Part shown: positions 1-10,009 of the stretch, piece by piece | Position numbering within the stretch: the first letter of the stretch is position 1 | Layout: each line of letters begins with the position of its first letter | DNA from: Psilocybe azurescens | Lineage: Eukaryota; Basidiomycota; Agaricomycetes; Agaricales; Agrocybaceae | NCBI GenBank assembly: GCA_023853785.1 | Contig: JAJIRX010000863.1 | Location: 1-36,984 of the forward strand | Length of the DNA: 36,984 nt | Direction: 5' to 3' | The notes under the pieces: model-generated | Database searches by the model: none | Told to the model about the DNA's origin: nothing | The model's input: the letters and a program-made list of their open reading frames with translations, nothing else | Made by a program: the position numbers and the translations under genes

Positions 1-870
1 GCGTCTGGCTCTTTGGAAATGGTGCATCACTCAGTGCGAGAGCCTCTGTGTACAATAAAATTGCTTTGTCCAGATCAGCTTGTCGGCCTGACTCCTGGAA
101 AAGGTAAATAAAAACCATCTGCTAAAGAGAAAAGCAGGCGCATACTGTTCTCGGGACGCGAATAAATTATTCTGGGAGAGCATCTCAATGGAGTGTAATG
201 GTCTCATCAAGATAACGTTGCTGTTGCAATAGTTTGAAATGATCGCAGAGCGCTGCTACCTTTCCATCAATGGATATGTTCCTGCCGGGCATTCGATGAG
301 CGTGGTCCACCTGGTGTAGGACAGATCGGAGAATCGAAGAGCTTCCTTGTACATGCCAAGTAGCCATAGTCTATGGGACAACCTAGCATCTTGTGGAGTT
401 GTGAAAATGAGCAAATTCAGCAGTGCGATTGCCAGATTTTGTGGAATCAAGGTGAATATGTCGGGGTGGTTGAGGACGGCTTGCCATGGCCTGTGTGTAG
501 TTGAATCTCACCCTTGACCAGATGCATTCTGGTTGTTTGATCGGCTACAGTGGTGTTTTAAGTAGGGATGTACATTAAAAGGTGTGATAAAGAGCTGAAA
601 TTTACTTACCAAAAACGAGTGCAAGAACTTCGATCGCGCAGATGGTCCTTCTGGATACAATTTATTCAAAAGTTCCCAGGCTGAAGGATGTGTACTTGGA
701 ATGTTATCCTCCGAATCAAACTCAACTGGAATCATGTTGAAGCTCCTTTCCAGTATGTTTGCTATGACAGCAACACGGTTTTTGTTTTCATCCCATTGGC
801 TCTCCATAGGTTCGGACTTCAGAACAGAGACCAAAGTGTCTTCTGCATTACGACGCTCTCGAATAGACCG
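1..870 (-). CDS. TPR-repeat protein, partial and disrupted
   Basis: Reading leftwards from about 870, exon-like blocks carry a helical region (NAEDTLVSVLKSEPMESQW and on to about 610), a GT donor at 609 (gtaagt), then TPR-like segments. The clearest are QQQRYLDETITLH just above 185 and, nearer the edge, ADLDKAILLYTEALALSD (about 25-85). These match the A/L/Y spacing of the tetratricopeptide repeats found in large Agaricomycete TPR and CHAT proteins, which are thought to be protein-interaction scaffolds. The blocks lie in different frames without convincing splice sites between all of them, and TGA follows ITLH at 185, so either introns are undetected or the gene is broken. It runs off the left edge. 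It may be the C-terminal part of the DUF2235 gene upstream, as both are on the same strand and close together. The TPR assignment is fairly sure; one-gene versus two-gene structure is inference. Confidence 0.5.
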
Positions 871-1019
871 TAGGCAGACGTCTAGGACGGCGCTGTTAGC
901 ATTGTACAGTGTTCAAACATTATTAGAAATAGATAAACACCGGTCGATGACAATGTAAGGACATTATAGTCTGCTGGTATCTGCCTCTCGTCTCAATGGC
1001 GTCCAAAATCCAGTCGGGT

Positions 1020-2000
1020 TGTAAACACGAGTCCTTCTCAAGTGTATGATCCTCGGGTGACTGGACCTTGTGCCACTTGTTTCAGTCTGGAAGTAAAGCA
1101 ATCGGAAGATACGATTTCTCTGGAAGTTGCAATTTGGAAGTTGTCTTCATTAGTTCATATACTGATTCATGAACCAGTTGCCCAGGTACCATTAGATGTG
1201 GGCTTTTCCAGTGAGGGCTATCGAAATATGGCATCGCATTAGATTTTATCTGGCACAGGTTGAGATATTCAAGTGCACCCACCTTCTTGTGACGGCATTC
1301 AGACTTGTATATGAAAGTCGCAAAATAGGAAAGTATTCAAGAATATCCCACTTTCAATTCATGGACGATTTCGGTGTGAGTGGTGCCCATCTTTGATCAA
1401 AGGCCATCATTTGCAATCCCCATGTGAGAGCCTCATATGTTATCCAACGAAGCGAAGGGCCAAATTGATTGTTCTTCAGATTTTTGATGTTCCTGCTGCC
1501 ACTATTATGAAATTAAAACAGATGTGAATGTGAAAGAAATGACATTACAGTACTTACATGTCCGAGTGAGAGCCAGCAAACCACACTTCTTTGACGTTGC
1601 CTCCCTTTTGTTATGAATATTCGCAGGTTTATTTTGTCTGACATGCGGTTTCATGCCAGCAAAGCTTTCCGTCTTGACGCCGAAGAGTTCCTTGGAAGAA
1701 TGAGCGGGTAAAGCATCCTTTGGTAGTGGCCGTGCCCCGTTGGCATATTCTGGTAGGAATTTAATTCTCAACTCATCAAAAGCAAGTGGGTGGCGAAAAG
1801 AGCAGACATGAGTCATACCAGTCGTTGTTTCTGGTAGGCATTTGCCTCATAAAATATCAACTGATGACAGTGTCCCTAGTATATGTTGGCCAGATATAGC
1901 ACATGAAGTGGGCCGATAAAGTCAATTACCATGAGCCAACAAAATGAACTTTGGCTTCACTATTTGAGAGACTCCTTGAAATGTTGACATAGGGCCTCAA
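1020..2000 (-). pseudogene. DUF2235 (Tle1-like alpha/beta hydrolase) gene, degraded
   Basis: Reading leftwards from about 2000, blocks typical of the DUF2235 family appear in order: KPKVHFVGSW (about 1930-1970), a possible intron, a DTVSS-like block followed by LPETTTGMTHVC and FRHPLAFDE..KFLPEYANG (about 1735-1850), then VKEVWFAGSHSDI (about 1560-1598). The last block is interrupted by a clean 56 bp intron (1502-1557, gtaagt...tag). NNQFGPSLRWITYEALTWGL follows to about 1385, and PGQLVHESV near 1150-1180. DUF2235 includes bacterial type VI phospholipase effectors and many uncharacterised fungal proteins. Damage: an in-frame TGA where an Arg codon is expected before GKCLPETT (about 1848), a frame change before VKEVWF, and another near DTVSS. 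I could not find the GFSRG nucleophile motif upstream. A decayed gene is the best reading; activity is unlikely. Confidence 0.6.
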
Positions 2001-2671
2001 AGAGAGACTCACTTTGCCTATATGTCATCCGGCGTGGCGCCCTGTCTCTATTCTCCGACAATATCCAAGTCTGCAAAATTTTTATCGACCTGCAGCAGGC
2101 AGCATCCTCCACCTATGGGAAGCGGCATTCCAGAACTCAACGATCATAAACTATGCTCGACCAATATTTACGTCAACATTGAGGCCACACTTTCTGTGGC
2201 CAATCCCACAAGCGAGCTTCCGCCATCCATGCGGCCACAGGATATTCTGAATCATTCCGAGCTAACCTGTTGTATGCTTACGAATCTTGTCAAGTTGTAA
2301 GTAAGCCGCCATCTGGATGTGGTGGGAATCTGTGGCATGATACCTGGTGAGGAGAAGGGACTCGACAGCGGGCATGTGGTGCACCATGTTGGTAGGTTGA
2401 CGAAGATTGACGAAGCTTTGCGATGGCTCATGAGACAAGCTTCAAGCTCAAACGTTGGATGTGAGGTCACGTGTTGTCATTTTAGTAGCACAAAAGCGCA
2501 TTAAGTCAAGCTTGCTGCTGGGTTAGTGATAATAACAGTGGATACCCGAGCAAACCCAGATGAGGTATTAACCATTGGATAGGTCCAAAACACATGACTA
2601 GAATACTCGAATTACTTATGCTCTATGTAGGCTTTGTTCCACGCATGTTCAACCTGAAAATAGTTCAAAAT
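2001..2671. other. Intergenic stretch, no gene recognised
   Basis: A few short open frames are present on both strands, none with recognisable motifs. On the - strand a segment reading WILSENRDR (near 2055-2080) could be a remnant of the N-terminal half of the adjacent DUF2235 gene, but it is too short to be sure. No RNA gene or repeat was seen. Confidence 0.4.
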
Positions 2672-2686
2672 AACTAAAAGGATATC
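2672..2686 (+). repeat. Target-site duplication, left copy
   Basis: aactaaaaggatatc, identical to 4424-4438, immediately left of the poly(A)-tailed insertion. Confidence 0.75.
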
Positions 2687-4423
2687 AACTGCTCTTTGAC
2701 TCCGACCACCATCATCGTGGTTTTTCGCACGCTCTGATTGGATCAACGAGGATCTCCTCCCTCCGCACATGCTCAAAAATTTTTGAGCCACCTTTGGGAT
2801 CTAGGAGGTCATGGAAGACAGCACAGTTCCTGCCAGGTGCTCGGACGCTCCCTTGGTAAAGGAGCTGAAAGGGGCATTAGCCACATCCGTGGCACCTGCT
2901 TCTTGCGACCTGGGAAGTTAAAAACTATACGGTGAGGTCTTCTGATGTGTTCAGGAAGCTCATGGTGTCTTCTTTAGGCATGCCTCTCTGGGTCCGCAAA
3001 GACATTAAACTACCAGAGGAGCCCTCCCTTGGTAAAGGAGGGGCGGCAGCGTGTCGTCGTGGCATTAGCCACACTCTTCCGAAGGGTCCGACGTGTCACG
3101 TGACCTGTCACATCACTCGTCAGGATCAGTCTGGCGGCTTTAACCCTCGAAGCTCTCGGCGTGTTCGAGCATGGGATGGTGGTCGCTGCTAGACTATAAA
3201 CTTGCTGCGGAGTCCTCCCTTGGTAAAGGAGTGTTTGCAGTGGTGTTATCCACGCTCCAAGGCACACAACCATGGAGGATGCATGTGTTGGAGCTTCTTG
3301 ATCCTTTACCGGATTGAGAGCTTGAGGACCATGTATGTTAGCCTCTATGCTTCAAGTGCTGGTATTCCGGCTGCCCGAAAGGGTCTTTATGATGGCAATA
3401 ACGGTATGCCTAATGAGATAGGAGTCTGATAAGTGGGGGGCGTTTTGGGGCAATAACCAGCCGACAGCAATGCTGACAGGCCACCCCGCCATTTAGGCCA
3501 GAGTGATCTTTCCTGATGGTCTATCATCTCTCCCTCTATGGTGGTTAGTCCAATTTTATTGGGCAAGACGGAGATTGAGGACAAGTTGCGGATCCGCGCC
3601 ATCTGGCATCAGTGAAACACTTGCCTCAGAATGGGAAGGAGGACTGGGAGAGCTTTGGCTTGTTATTGCTTTGGTCAGCATACACCAACTCTGAGCCGTG
3701 GCAGACATGGGTAGTCCCTGTGTTCTGGCCTGAGAGGACTAAATCCTCTGTCGGTGCAACTCTGGGTAATTCAGAGTATGTGCTTGAGTTGATTCCCTTC
3801 CACACTTGATTGGAATAAGACCACTGGGGCCAGCGGAGCAGCGGGTGCAACTCCTTCGTGCACCATGTAGGAAGCTCTTTAGGGCACTAGTAATGTCAAC
3901 AGTCCAGGTCACTGGGTGTAAACTGAGGGCATGAATACCTACATGGGAGGCTAAGGCCATTCTACAGCTTTTGCTGGAATAAACCCAGTGGCAACCAATA
4001 TCTGGTGGGCCTCGCAAGAGAACCCTTTAGGTTGGTCTCAGCCTTCCTTCGAGAACGAACCGGATCCAGACCCTGAGGAAGAAGAATCTGATGACGACCA
4101 ATAACACCAGACGTTGGAATACGAGACCTCTAACTTCCGTTTGTTTTTGTTAAACTTTTACATTCTATATTATTCTTCTTATACATTCATATTTTCTGTT
4201 TAATTTCATACGTCGCGCTTAACATTGCAGCTCACTTTGAGCTCTTATCACCTTATCCTACACACTTCAATGGACCTATAGATATACAAAACACGTCGCC
4301 ACGGAATCTCAGTAACCAGTACTTACTATAGAGTAGAACGGTGCACTTTTAGCACCCGTGCGTCTTAGCACTTCGTTTGCTTGCTGCACGTTAATAAATA
4401 GATTCAAAAAAAAAAAAAAAAAA
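2687..4423 (+). mobile_element. Poly(A)-tailed retro-insertion (non-LTR type or processed transcript)
   Basis: The 15 bp word aactaaaaggatatc occurs at 2672-2686 and again at 4424-4438. The second copy directly follows a run of 20 A (4406-4425, overlapping the duplicated A residues). A 3' poly(A) and a flanking direct repeat of this length are the hallmarks of target-primed reverse transcription by LINE-type machinery. The 1.74 kb body has no intact long ORF and no reverse-transcriptase motif that I can see, so it is non-autonomous, 5'-truncated, or a retrocopy of a cellular mRNA. A coding-like tail ends with an acidic stretch (PDPDPEEEESDDDQ, stop about 4101), followed by a 300 bp AT-rich region resembling a 3' UTR. 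It is absent in front of copy 2 of the large duplication. Confidence 0.75.
2848..3231 (+). repeat. Three spaced copies of a 17 bp hairpin-forming word
   Basis: ctcccttggtaaaggag is found exactly at 2848-2864, 3024-3040 and 3215-3231, spaced 176 and 191 bp. It can fold back through CTCC/GGAG with a mismatch and two further pairs. The first two are followed by ggcattagccaca and the third by a related gtgttatccacgc, so a longer unit of about 180 bp has been amplified inside the retro-insertion and has diverged except at the hairpin. Function unknown. Confidence 0.6.
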
Positions 4424-4438
4424 AACTAAAAGGATATC
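4424..4438 (+). repeat. Target-site duplication, right copy
   Basis: aactaaaaggatatc, identical to 2672-2686. The first two A are shared with the poly(A) run, so the unambiguous match is 13 bp. Confidence 0.75.
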
Positions 4439-4637
4439 CGCATTTGTCACATCAATTTGCCAAGGTATATAGCCGTTTGACGAAATAGGAAGGTGAGACT
4501 AAGCGAGCGAAAAAGTTGGATTAACCATCAACTGCACTCGAACCAAACTTCTTTAAGCTTTTTTACTTCCAATTCTGCACAGCAACGCCCAATTCTCGTG
4601 CAAGGTCACCACAGAAGCCGCAAAGGAGCGCCAAACT

Positions 4638-6553
4638 ATGTCGGGATTCAAGAATTCACACGTATGAGAAGAGGCTGCGGGCATCGCATCGAGAAGCGGA
4701 GGAGGACTACGACCCCCCAGAAGAAATAGCGTCAATCCAATATTTGGCGTCGGCCCTGCATCGTCCCTCGGCGCTACTCTTGACTCGAGACCGACTACGG
4801 GAGACAGCAGTGGTCCCCAGAGTCGCCCGATCGACTTTCACGCGAACATGGTCATGAATTCGGCTTTGAATATGCCACGAATAGTCGCAGCGAGTACGGC
4901 GACAGATTCGTGCCATCCAAAGACTCTGGCGATCTCCGGACGTCGTATCATCTCATGGGCGAGGGGGCGGACCATCGACTCCATCGAAGAACAGGATCAT
5001 ACCGTCCGGAATCAGGCGGCTTTTGAAAGGTATGTTCCAGACATTTCTTTTGCTTTGGATGAGGCGTTGTGCTGATTGCGCCACTCGATATCCGCTTAGA
5101 ACAAGCAAACTCCATCTTCAATTTCATACTACGCACAGAAGTGGCGCCTCCTTCCCAGCGCAGGGCCGTCTTACCCACTCGTCCCCGTCGCATCAGGATT
5201 GGGTAGTAATGCCCTTCCTTCTACACCCACTCGCCGCCGCCTTTTCGCCTATAACTCCCCATCACACTCCAATCCAGCTACACCGACCCGCTGACTCGAT
5301 ACTCCTACGGACGAAGCTTACTCAATGAGTCCCGTTCGCGCGGAAAGCAGGCAACTCCTCGAATCACCCCGAAGGAAGCTTCGTAGCGTCTGCAAAACAC
5401 CTTACAGGGTGCTTGATACCCCAGAGCTCGCAGACGACTTCTATCTCAACCTCGTGGATTGGTTGAGCACCAATGTGCTAGGTGTGGGGCTCGGGTCGTG
5501 CGTCTACCTCTGGCCGGCCCACAATGCGTCTGTGTCGAAGCTCTGCGACCTGACGCCGTCAAACGACACCATATCCTCCGTTTCGTGGGTACAGAAGGGC
5601 AGCACGCTCGCCGTGGGGACCCTAGCTGGAAGACTGCATATTTACGGCGCCAACACCCTACAGCTCCAACGGACGTATCTGCGAAGCGCTTTCGCCAGCG
5701 GATTGGGGGCGCTGGCTTGGAACACACATATCCTGTCCTCCCGGATCGCTGAGATAGGATGGTGCACCACCAGCGATGTCGCGAGAGGGCGTCGCCGCGC
5801 CCCGTCCGGCGGTGTTCAGGGCATGGGCAGGAAGTGTGTGGTTTGAAATGGAGCAACGACGGCCGGGGGGCGGGGACGGCGATGCTGGCGAGTGGGGGCA
5901 ATGACAATAAGGTGTGTATATGGGATCTGCAGCGGGTCCGGGAGGCCGGGGGGCGGGTGGGAGCAGGGGGCAGCGCCCGATCGCTGGGGGGCGAGGATAA
6001 TATCCCGAATGATGTGCCGGTGTGGAAGTTCCATGAGCATACGGCGGCGGTGAAGGCGCTTGCGTGGGATCCGCATGTGTCGGGCATTCTGGCTACGAGG
6101 CGGGGAGCACGCGGGATAAGCATATCAGGTTCTGGAATGTTATCAACGGCACGATGCTGCAGGAGCTGGATCACGGGGAGTCAGGTCAGTAAACACTATT
6201 GTATGCTTTGGAAGAAAAAGGAATACTGACAATTGGGTTTTTCTACGCATACACATAGGTGTGCAACCTGATCTGGTCGTTAACGTCGCACGAGCTCGTC
6301 TCCACGCACGGGTTCTCATCGACGACTGCGCAGAACCAGATCTGCATATGGAAGTACCCTCGCTGAACATGGTCGGCGTCGCTGACGGGGCACACGAATC
6401 GGGTGCTGTATCTTGCGATGAGCCCGGATGGGGAGAGCGATTGTGGCGGGGGCTGGGGACGAGACGCTGAGGTTCTGGAATGCGTTCCCGAAGAAGGAGA
6501 AGAATGAGAGTCAGAAGGAGAGTAGGCTGGACTATGGGAGGTTGATTCGGTGA
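4638..6553 (+). CDS. CDH1: Cdh1/Fizzy-related APC/C activator, copy 1 (frameshifted)
   Basis: Cdh1 binds the anaphase-promoting complex and recruits mitotic cyclins and other substrates for ubiquitination in late mitosis and G1. Here the start ATG is followed by SGFKNS. The N-terminal C-box appears as GDRFVPSKD (about 4900-4926), which contacts the APC/C. A 70 bp intron spans 5030-5099. After it come [19 protein letters not shown] and the seven-blade WD40 domain ([73 protein letters not shown]). A second intron is 6185-6258. The protein ends [10 protein letters not shown]; the terminal Ile-Arg is the IR tail that docks on the APC3 TPRs. The C-box form and IR tail favour Cdh1 over Cdc20. Frame breaks: TGA at 4665 soon after the start, several more before and within the propeller, and one at GESD (about 6435) where copy 2 reads GETIV. 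The gene is real; whether it is broken or mis-sequenced is open. Confidence 0.85.
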
Positions 6554-8400
6554 TACTGTGGTGTTGGGTATCGGGTGTTGGATGTCGGGCGTCGGGTGTT
6601 GGTGTCAAACTGTCTTTCGGGTCGGTCTAGGGTGTGCAACGTCGGCGGCAACGTTTCGGTCTCCAAAATCAGTCATCCTCCATCCATGCACCCACCCTTC
6701 ACGAGACATGGCTGCGAAGAAGGCTGGCTTTGAGAGCTGGTTTCCTTCCTTCCTGGCTCTGCTAGCTATTCCGCCTCATCCCTCTCGGCTCGGCCCTCAA
6801 AAAAAACATTAAAACAAAGGAATCTATGCTATGGATTGCAGGACATCATCATCCTTCCCTCCACTACTATCCTCTACTGCCAAATTATGCCCCGCAATTC
6901 GTCTTTCTCACTTCGCTACATCAACTGGGCGACAATTCAACCTGGAATGTCATCCACAACCCAACCCAGTATTGTGCAAACAACGACCGTTCAACCAACC
7001 AACCTGCTTGCCTGTTAACCATGGATTACGGGGTTCGGATCGGAAGCTATGGTCTGGAAATTCAAAACATGTATTCAACTTACTCTGGCAACAATTCGCC
7101 CGTCTCCCGCCTCAACCATCCATCCCTCCATTATGCCCGCCCTTCTCCATCCCCCTCCCTCTTATGCACTCAGGCCCAGCTTCTCTCCTTTCTCCATTTC
7201 AATTTTTTTTTGATATTTGTGCTATCGCCTTGTTTTGTTTCTCCTTTTTCTTCTTTTCTCTCGGAATGTATGATTTATGCTCCTTCCTGTTTCTCGGCTT
7301 TTTTTTCGACAATTTCTTTTTTTGGCTGTTTTCCTATGTCGCTTGTGTTTTATGTTTTATGTTCTAGTTTTGTATGCATCCCACTTTTCTTTTTCTCTTT
7401 CTTCTTTCTTCCCTTTTTTCTCTTTGCCGATTTGCCGATTTGTCGATTCGTTCACGTTTCATCTCAATAACCTGATTTTTGTCGCCGTTGTCGCCATCTG
7501 CCCGGACGGACGCAGTTGTACGCCGTCGTTTGTTGGCGTCACGGTCGGGAAATTGTAGTTTCTGTACGTATGTCATCAAGTTTTGTTCCCCCTCTATAGG
7601 TTCTCTCTTCTCTTCCTCTCTTCTATATCGTTTTGTCCTTCTGTCCTTCCCTCTCTCGTATCTACCCTCCATCGCCCCTTGCCCCTTGATTTTTGGACAT
7701 GAATCTACATCACATCCTCTCATCCTCTCATCCCTCATCCCCACCGCCCATGCAATGTCGTTTCAAGCCTATTCATTCCGTCCTGTTACACCCAACCCAA
7801 TCCAACTCCAATCAACTCAATCTCCGTTCTCCGTTCCCATTTCCGCGCCGGTTCCGGCTCCAGTTTCAAATTGTGCCATAGCTAAAGCGTTCCTTTTCCT
7901 CAAAACGCGCATATCTATCTACCTACTCTGTCTGTTTTCTACCCCCTACCTATACAGCGTACATACATACACAGATACATCATACATACATACATACATA
8001 CATACAGATTCTTAGTACGTTCTCTTCTCTTTGAACCTAGTCATACTACCATAACTTATCAATTGAATTTTCACCACTGTTCGTGAACGGTTTCGAGTGA
8101 AGCTTTGAAAGCACCTGTCTTCCCGGGTTTGCGCGAATTATACATATGGCGGGCAAACATCTCCCGGACGTCTTCTGAGTCTTCTGACGATGTACATGCC
8201 CATTAAGTTTATGAATGTATTGTTTATCCTATTGAAGCATGAATGTCGAGGAAGTTAAGTACCGAGAAACTGCCAGGTTGCGCAGAGAGTATGGTCATAG
8301 GAAGTCAATTGTCATGTGTAATATGATATGTTCGAAGCTTCTCGGAATATTGTTATCACTTTATTTCCAACGGATCTGAGGGGTTTGGGTGGGTCTGTAG
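6554..8400. other. Pyrimidine-rich non-coding region downstream of CDH1
   Basis: Right after the Cdh1 stop is a short G-rich minisatellite-like run of ggtgttggg variants (6560-6605). The + strand is then strongly C/T-rich, especially about 7100-7760, with T and CTTT tracts, and a TACA microsatellite lies at about 7960-8006. Long open frames exist (for example 6826-7470), but their composition is just low-complexity Phe/Leu/Ser/Pro and they are not kept in frame in copy 2. The region may be a long 3' UTR of CDH1 or a shared intergenic region. Confidence 0.5.
7960..8006 (+). repeat. TACA microsatellite
   Basis: Tandem tacatacatac with small interruptions. The matching site in copy 2 (about 28459-28486) is shorter, so the repeat length differs between the duplicated copies. 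Confidence 0.7.
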
Positions 8401-8406
8401 GGTTGT

Positions 8407-8414
8407 TATAAAAG
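8407..8414 (+). promoter_or_regulatory. TATA box of Kre9-like gene, copy 1
   Basis: tataaaag, 108 bp before the ATG at 8522. The equivalent position in copy 2 (28883-28890) reads tataagag. Confidence 0.5.
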
Positions 8415-8521
8415 GTGCGTTTTTGGATTTTATGTTGTCATTCGAGATACCTTTGACCGTTTTGAAACTTTCAATTTCATACTTCTAGCCAACTTGGCAA
8501 CTGTCTACATCGAAATTACCT

Positions 8522-9068
8522 ATGCGTCTTGGCTTCTCTGTGTAAGTCATGGCTAGAGTTTGAAGGCTGATCCTCAGGTAATTAATGATCGCTGACCCTT
8601 TATGTAGCATCGCTTCCGAACTCGCTGCGTTCAGCCATGTTGCCGTTGCAGCCAACCTCCAGCTACCTGTAAACCGCACCGCCCGAGCGGAAACTCAGGC
8701 TTCTGGGACCGTCAGCCCCAGGGACCATGCGTCGTGGACGCTCTTCCTCATGGACCCGGCGTATGCTTTCGGGTTGTACGAGCGATATTGGGGAGGAATA
8801 TTGATAATTCGTTGGGATATGCCAATATCACGCTGCCTGCTACTCTCGATCCTAGGTGAGATATTCATCGTAGTTGTGCGACTGGTGGCGGAGAAAAGAA
8901 AAAGTTAACCGCTTGAATGCTATACAGCAAGGATTATATCTTGAAATCTGTGGATAATGAGTAAGTGGTGTCTTTTGCGCTTAAGAATGAACTCATTCTC
9001 TTGTTTAATATGATAGAAATGTGGACTGGGTATTCCAAACGAGCCCGATATTCCATATCACAGCGTAG
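8522..9068 (+). CDS. Small secreted Kre9/KNH-like protein, copy 1
   Basis: Four exons with clean borders: 8522-8541, 8608-8855, 8928-8960 and 9017-9068. Joined, the start reads MRLGFSV then IASELAAFSHVAVAANLQ, a good signal peptide with likely cleavage after AVA. The mature part has TVSPRDHASWTLFLMD, then LGYANITLPATLDP, KDYILKSVDNE and NVDWVFQTSPIFHITA before TAG. The pattern (opening 'W-T' strand, central 'P-A-T-L-D...Y-L-K-S-V', ending 'SPIFHITA') fits the Kre9/KNH1-like N-terminal domain (PF10342), found in fungal cell-wall and GPI-anchored secreted proteins. There is no Ser/Thr-rich tail or GPI signal, so the product would be a short free protein. One break: a gggg run at 8790-8793 shifts the frame between MDPAYAFGLY and LGYANIT, and copy 2 has the same run. 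Family call is by motif only. Confidence 0.6.
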
Positions 9069-9229
9069 AAGACTTTAGTAGAGTTGCCCATGGAGTACTA
9101 GCTGATCATCTGTCACGGTATAAGGATATAAGGAGTGTATTGATTCGAGCAAGAACCTCAGTCGAAAAAGTTTGCTAGAATGCCTCGTCTCTAAAAAATC
9201 CATGTTCCATGAAGATCAAATGAAATTTG

Positions 9230-9364
9230 TCAGAAGGTTGTCTTTAAAGTTGCTCCGAAGTTTGCTTCGCCTCTCTGTCGCGAATCGTAGACAAAAGTTG
9301 AGAGTCTACAACTGACGGTCGGGAGAAAAAAAGCAAATATAGAGAACAGTAAGATGATGACCAT
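9230..9364 (-). CDS. 44-residue hydrophobic micro-ORF, copy 1
   Basis: ATG at 9362-9364 and TGA at 9230-9232 on the - strand. The product begins MVIILLFSIFAFFLPTVSC, a signal-peptide- or membrane-like stretch with a Cys at its end, then a polar part containing TFVYDSRQRGEANF. Copy 2 has an ORF of exactly the same length at 29687-29821 with no indels, in a region where other frames are broken. An upstream in-frame TAA rules out a long N-terminal extension without splicing. It could be a small secreted peptide, the last exon of a - strand gene, or chance. No family recognised. Confidence 0.35.
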   Translation of the reverse strand: MVIILLFSIFAFFLPTVSCRLSTFVYDSRQRGEANFGATLKTTF

Positions 9365-10000
9365 AAGACATAGACAAGCGATGACTTAGGCACAAGACAA
9401 AACATGTTCCGCAAAATGGAACGTGGTTCTTTTGAAATACCTGAGATGGCTCAGCGAAGATTCCCTGGGTACCTATAAAGGTATTCAGGATAACAAAAAT
9501 AGGAGATCAAAACGAGGAGTAACCAATCCGTGAAACCGGCTTATAAAATAGGGGGAGGAACAATCACACAACGGGGGACCTTTACGCAAACAAGAAATAG
9601 AAGACTCTAATCGACAGACTTGCCTCTATTTTGAACGTATGGTCCTATGGACGTGTAGAACAGGTCTATAAAATTTGTTTCTCGTTTATAAAATGGAAAA
9701 CCTCGTAGCATCCACGCCGTACGTTATCGAAATATATCAAACCATCCGCATATCGCTCATGTCGCCGTCGTCGAACACCTGTCGCTATCCTCTATCGTTC
9801 CCGCTTCGCGTTTAGTTGAATCGCCTCTCATTGTAATTGGCATTCTCAGGACTATCTACGGACAAACTCACTCTCAGGACCCTTCTATCTTGCTTGACAC
9901 CTTTCGGCAACCGAACGCCCGTACTACGACCAATTGTCGTAGTCGACATTTTAAAATTAAGGATCTCAGTCCCAACCAGGACAGTCTAGGTCTTCTTCAG
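9365..10000. other. Region with no supported gene
   Basis: The + strand sequence from about 9692 corresponds to an open frame in copy 2 (see 30149-30445), but here it is interrupted by stops and frame shifts. I see no motif that identifies a product. Confidence 0.3.
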
Positions 10001-10009
10001 ACGGTCAGA

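Noticed and set aside
4638..6553. Cdc20 rather than Cdh1
   Set aside because: The [10 protein letters not shown]-box form, the [10 protein letters not shown] start of the propeller and the LIR end fit Fizzy-related/Cdh1 better.
6826..7470. 214-codon Phe/Ser/Pro-rich membrane-like protein
   Set aside because: The composition is explained by C/T tracts, and the reading frame is not kept in copy 2.
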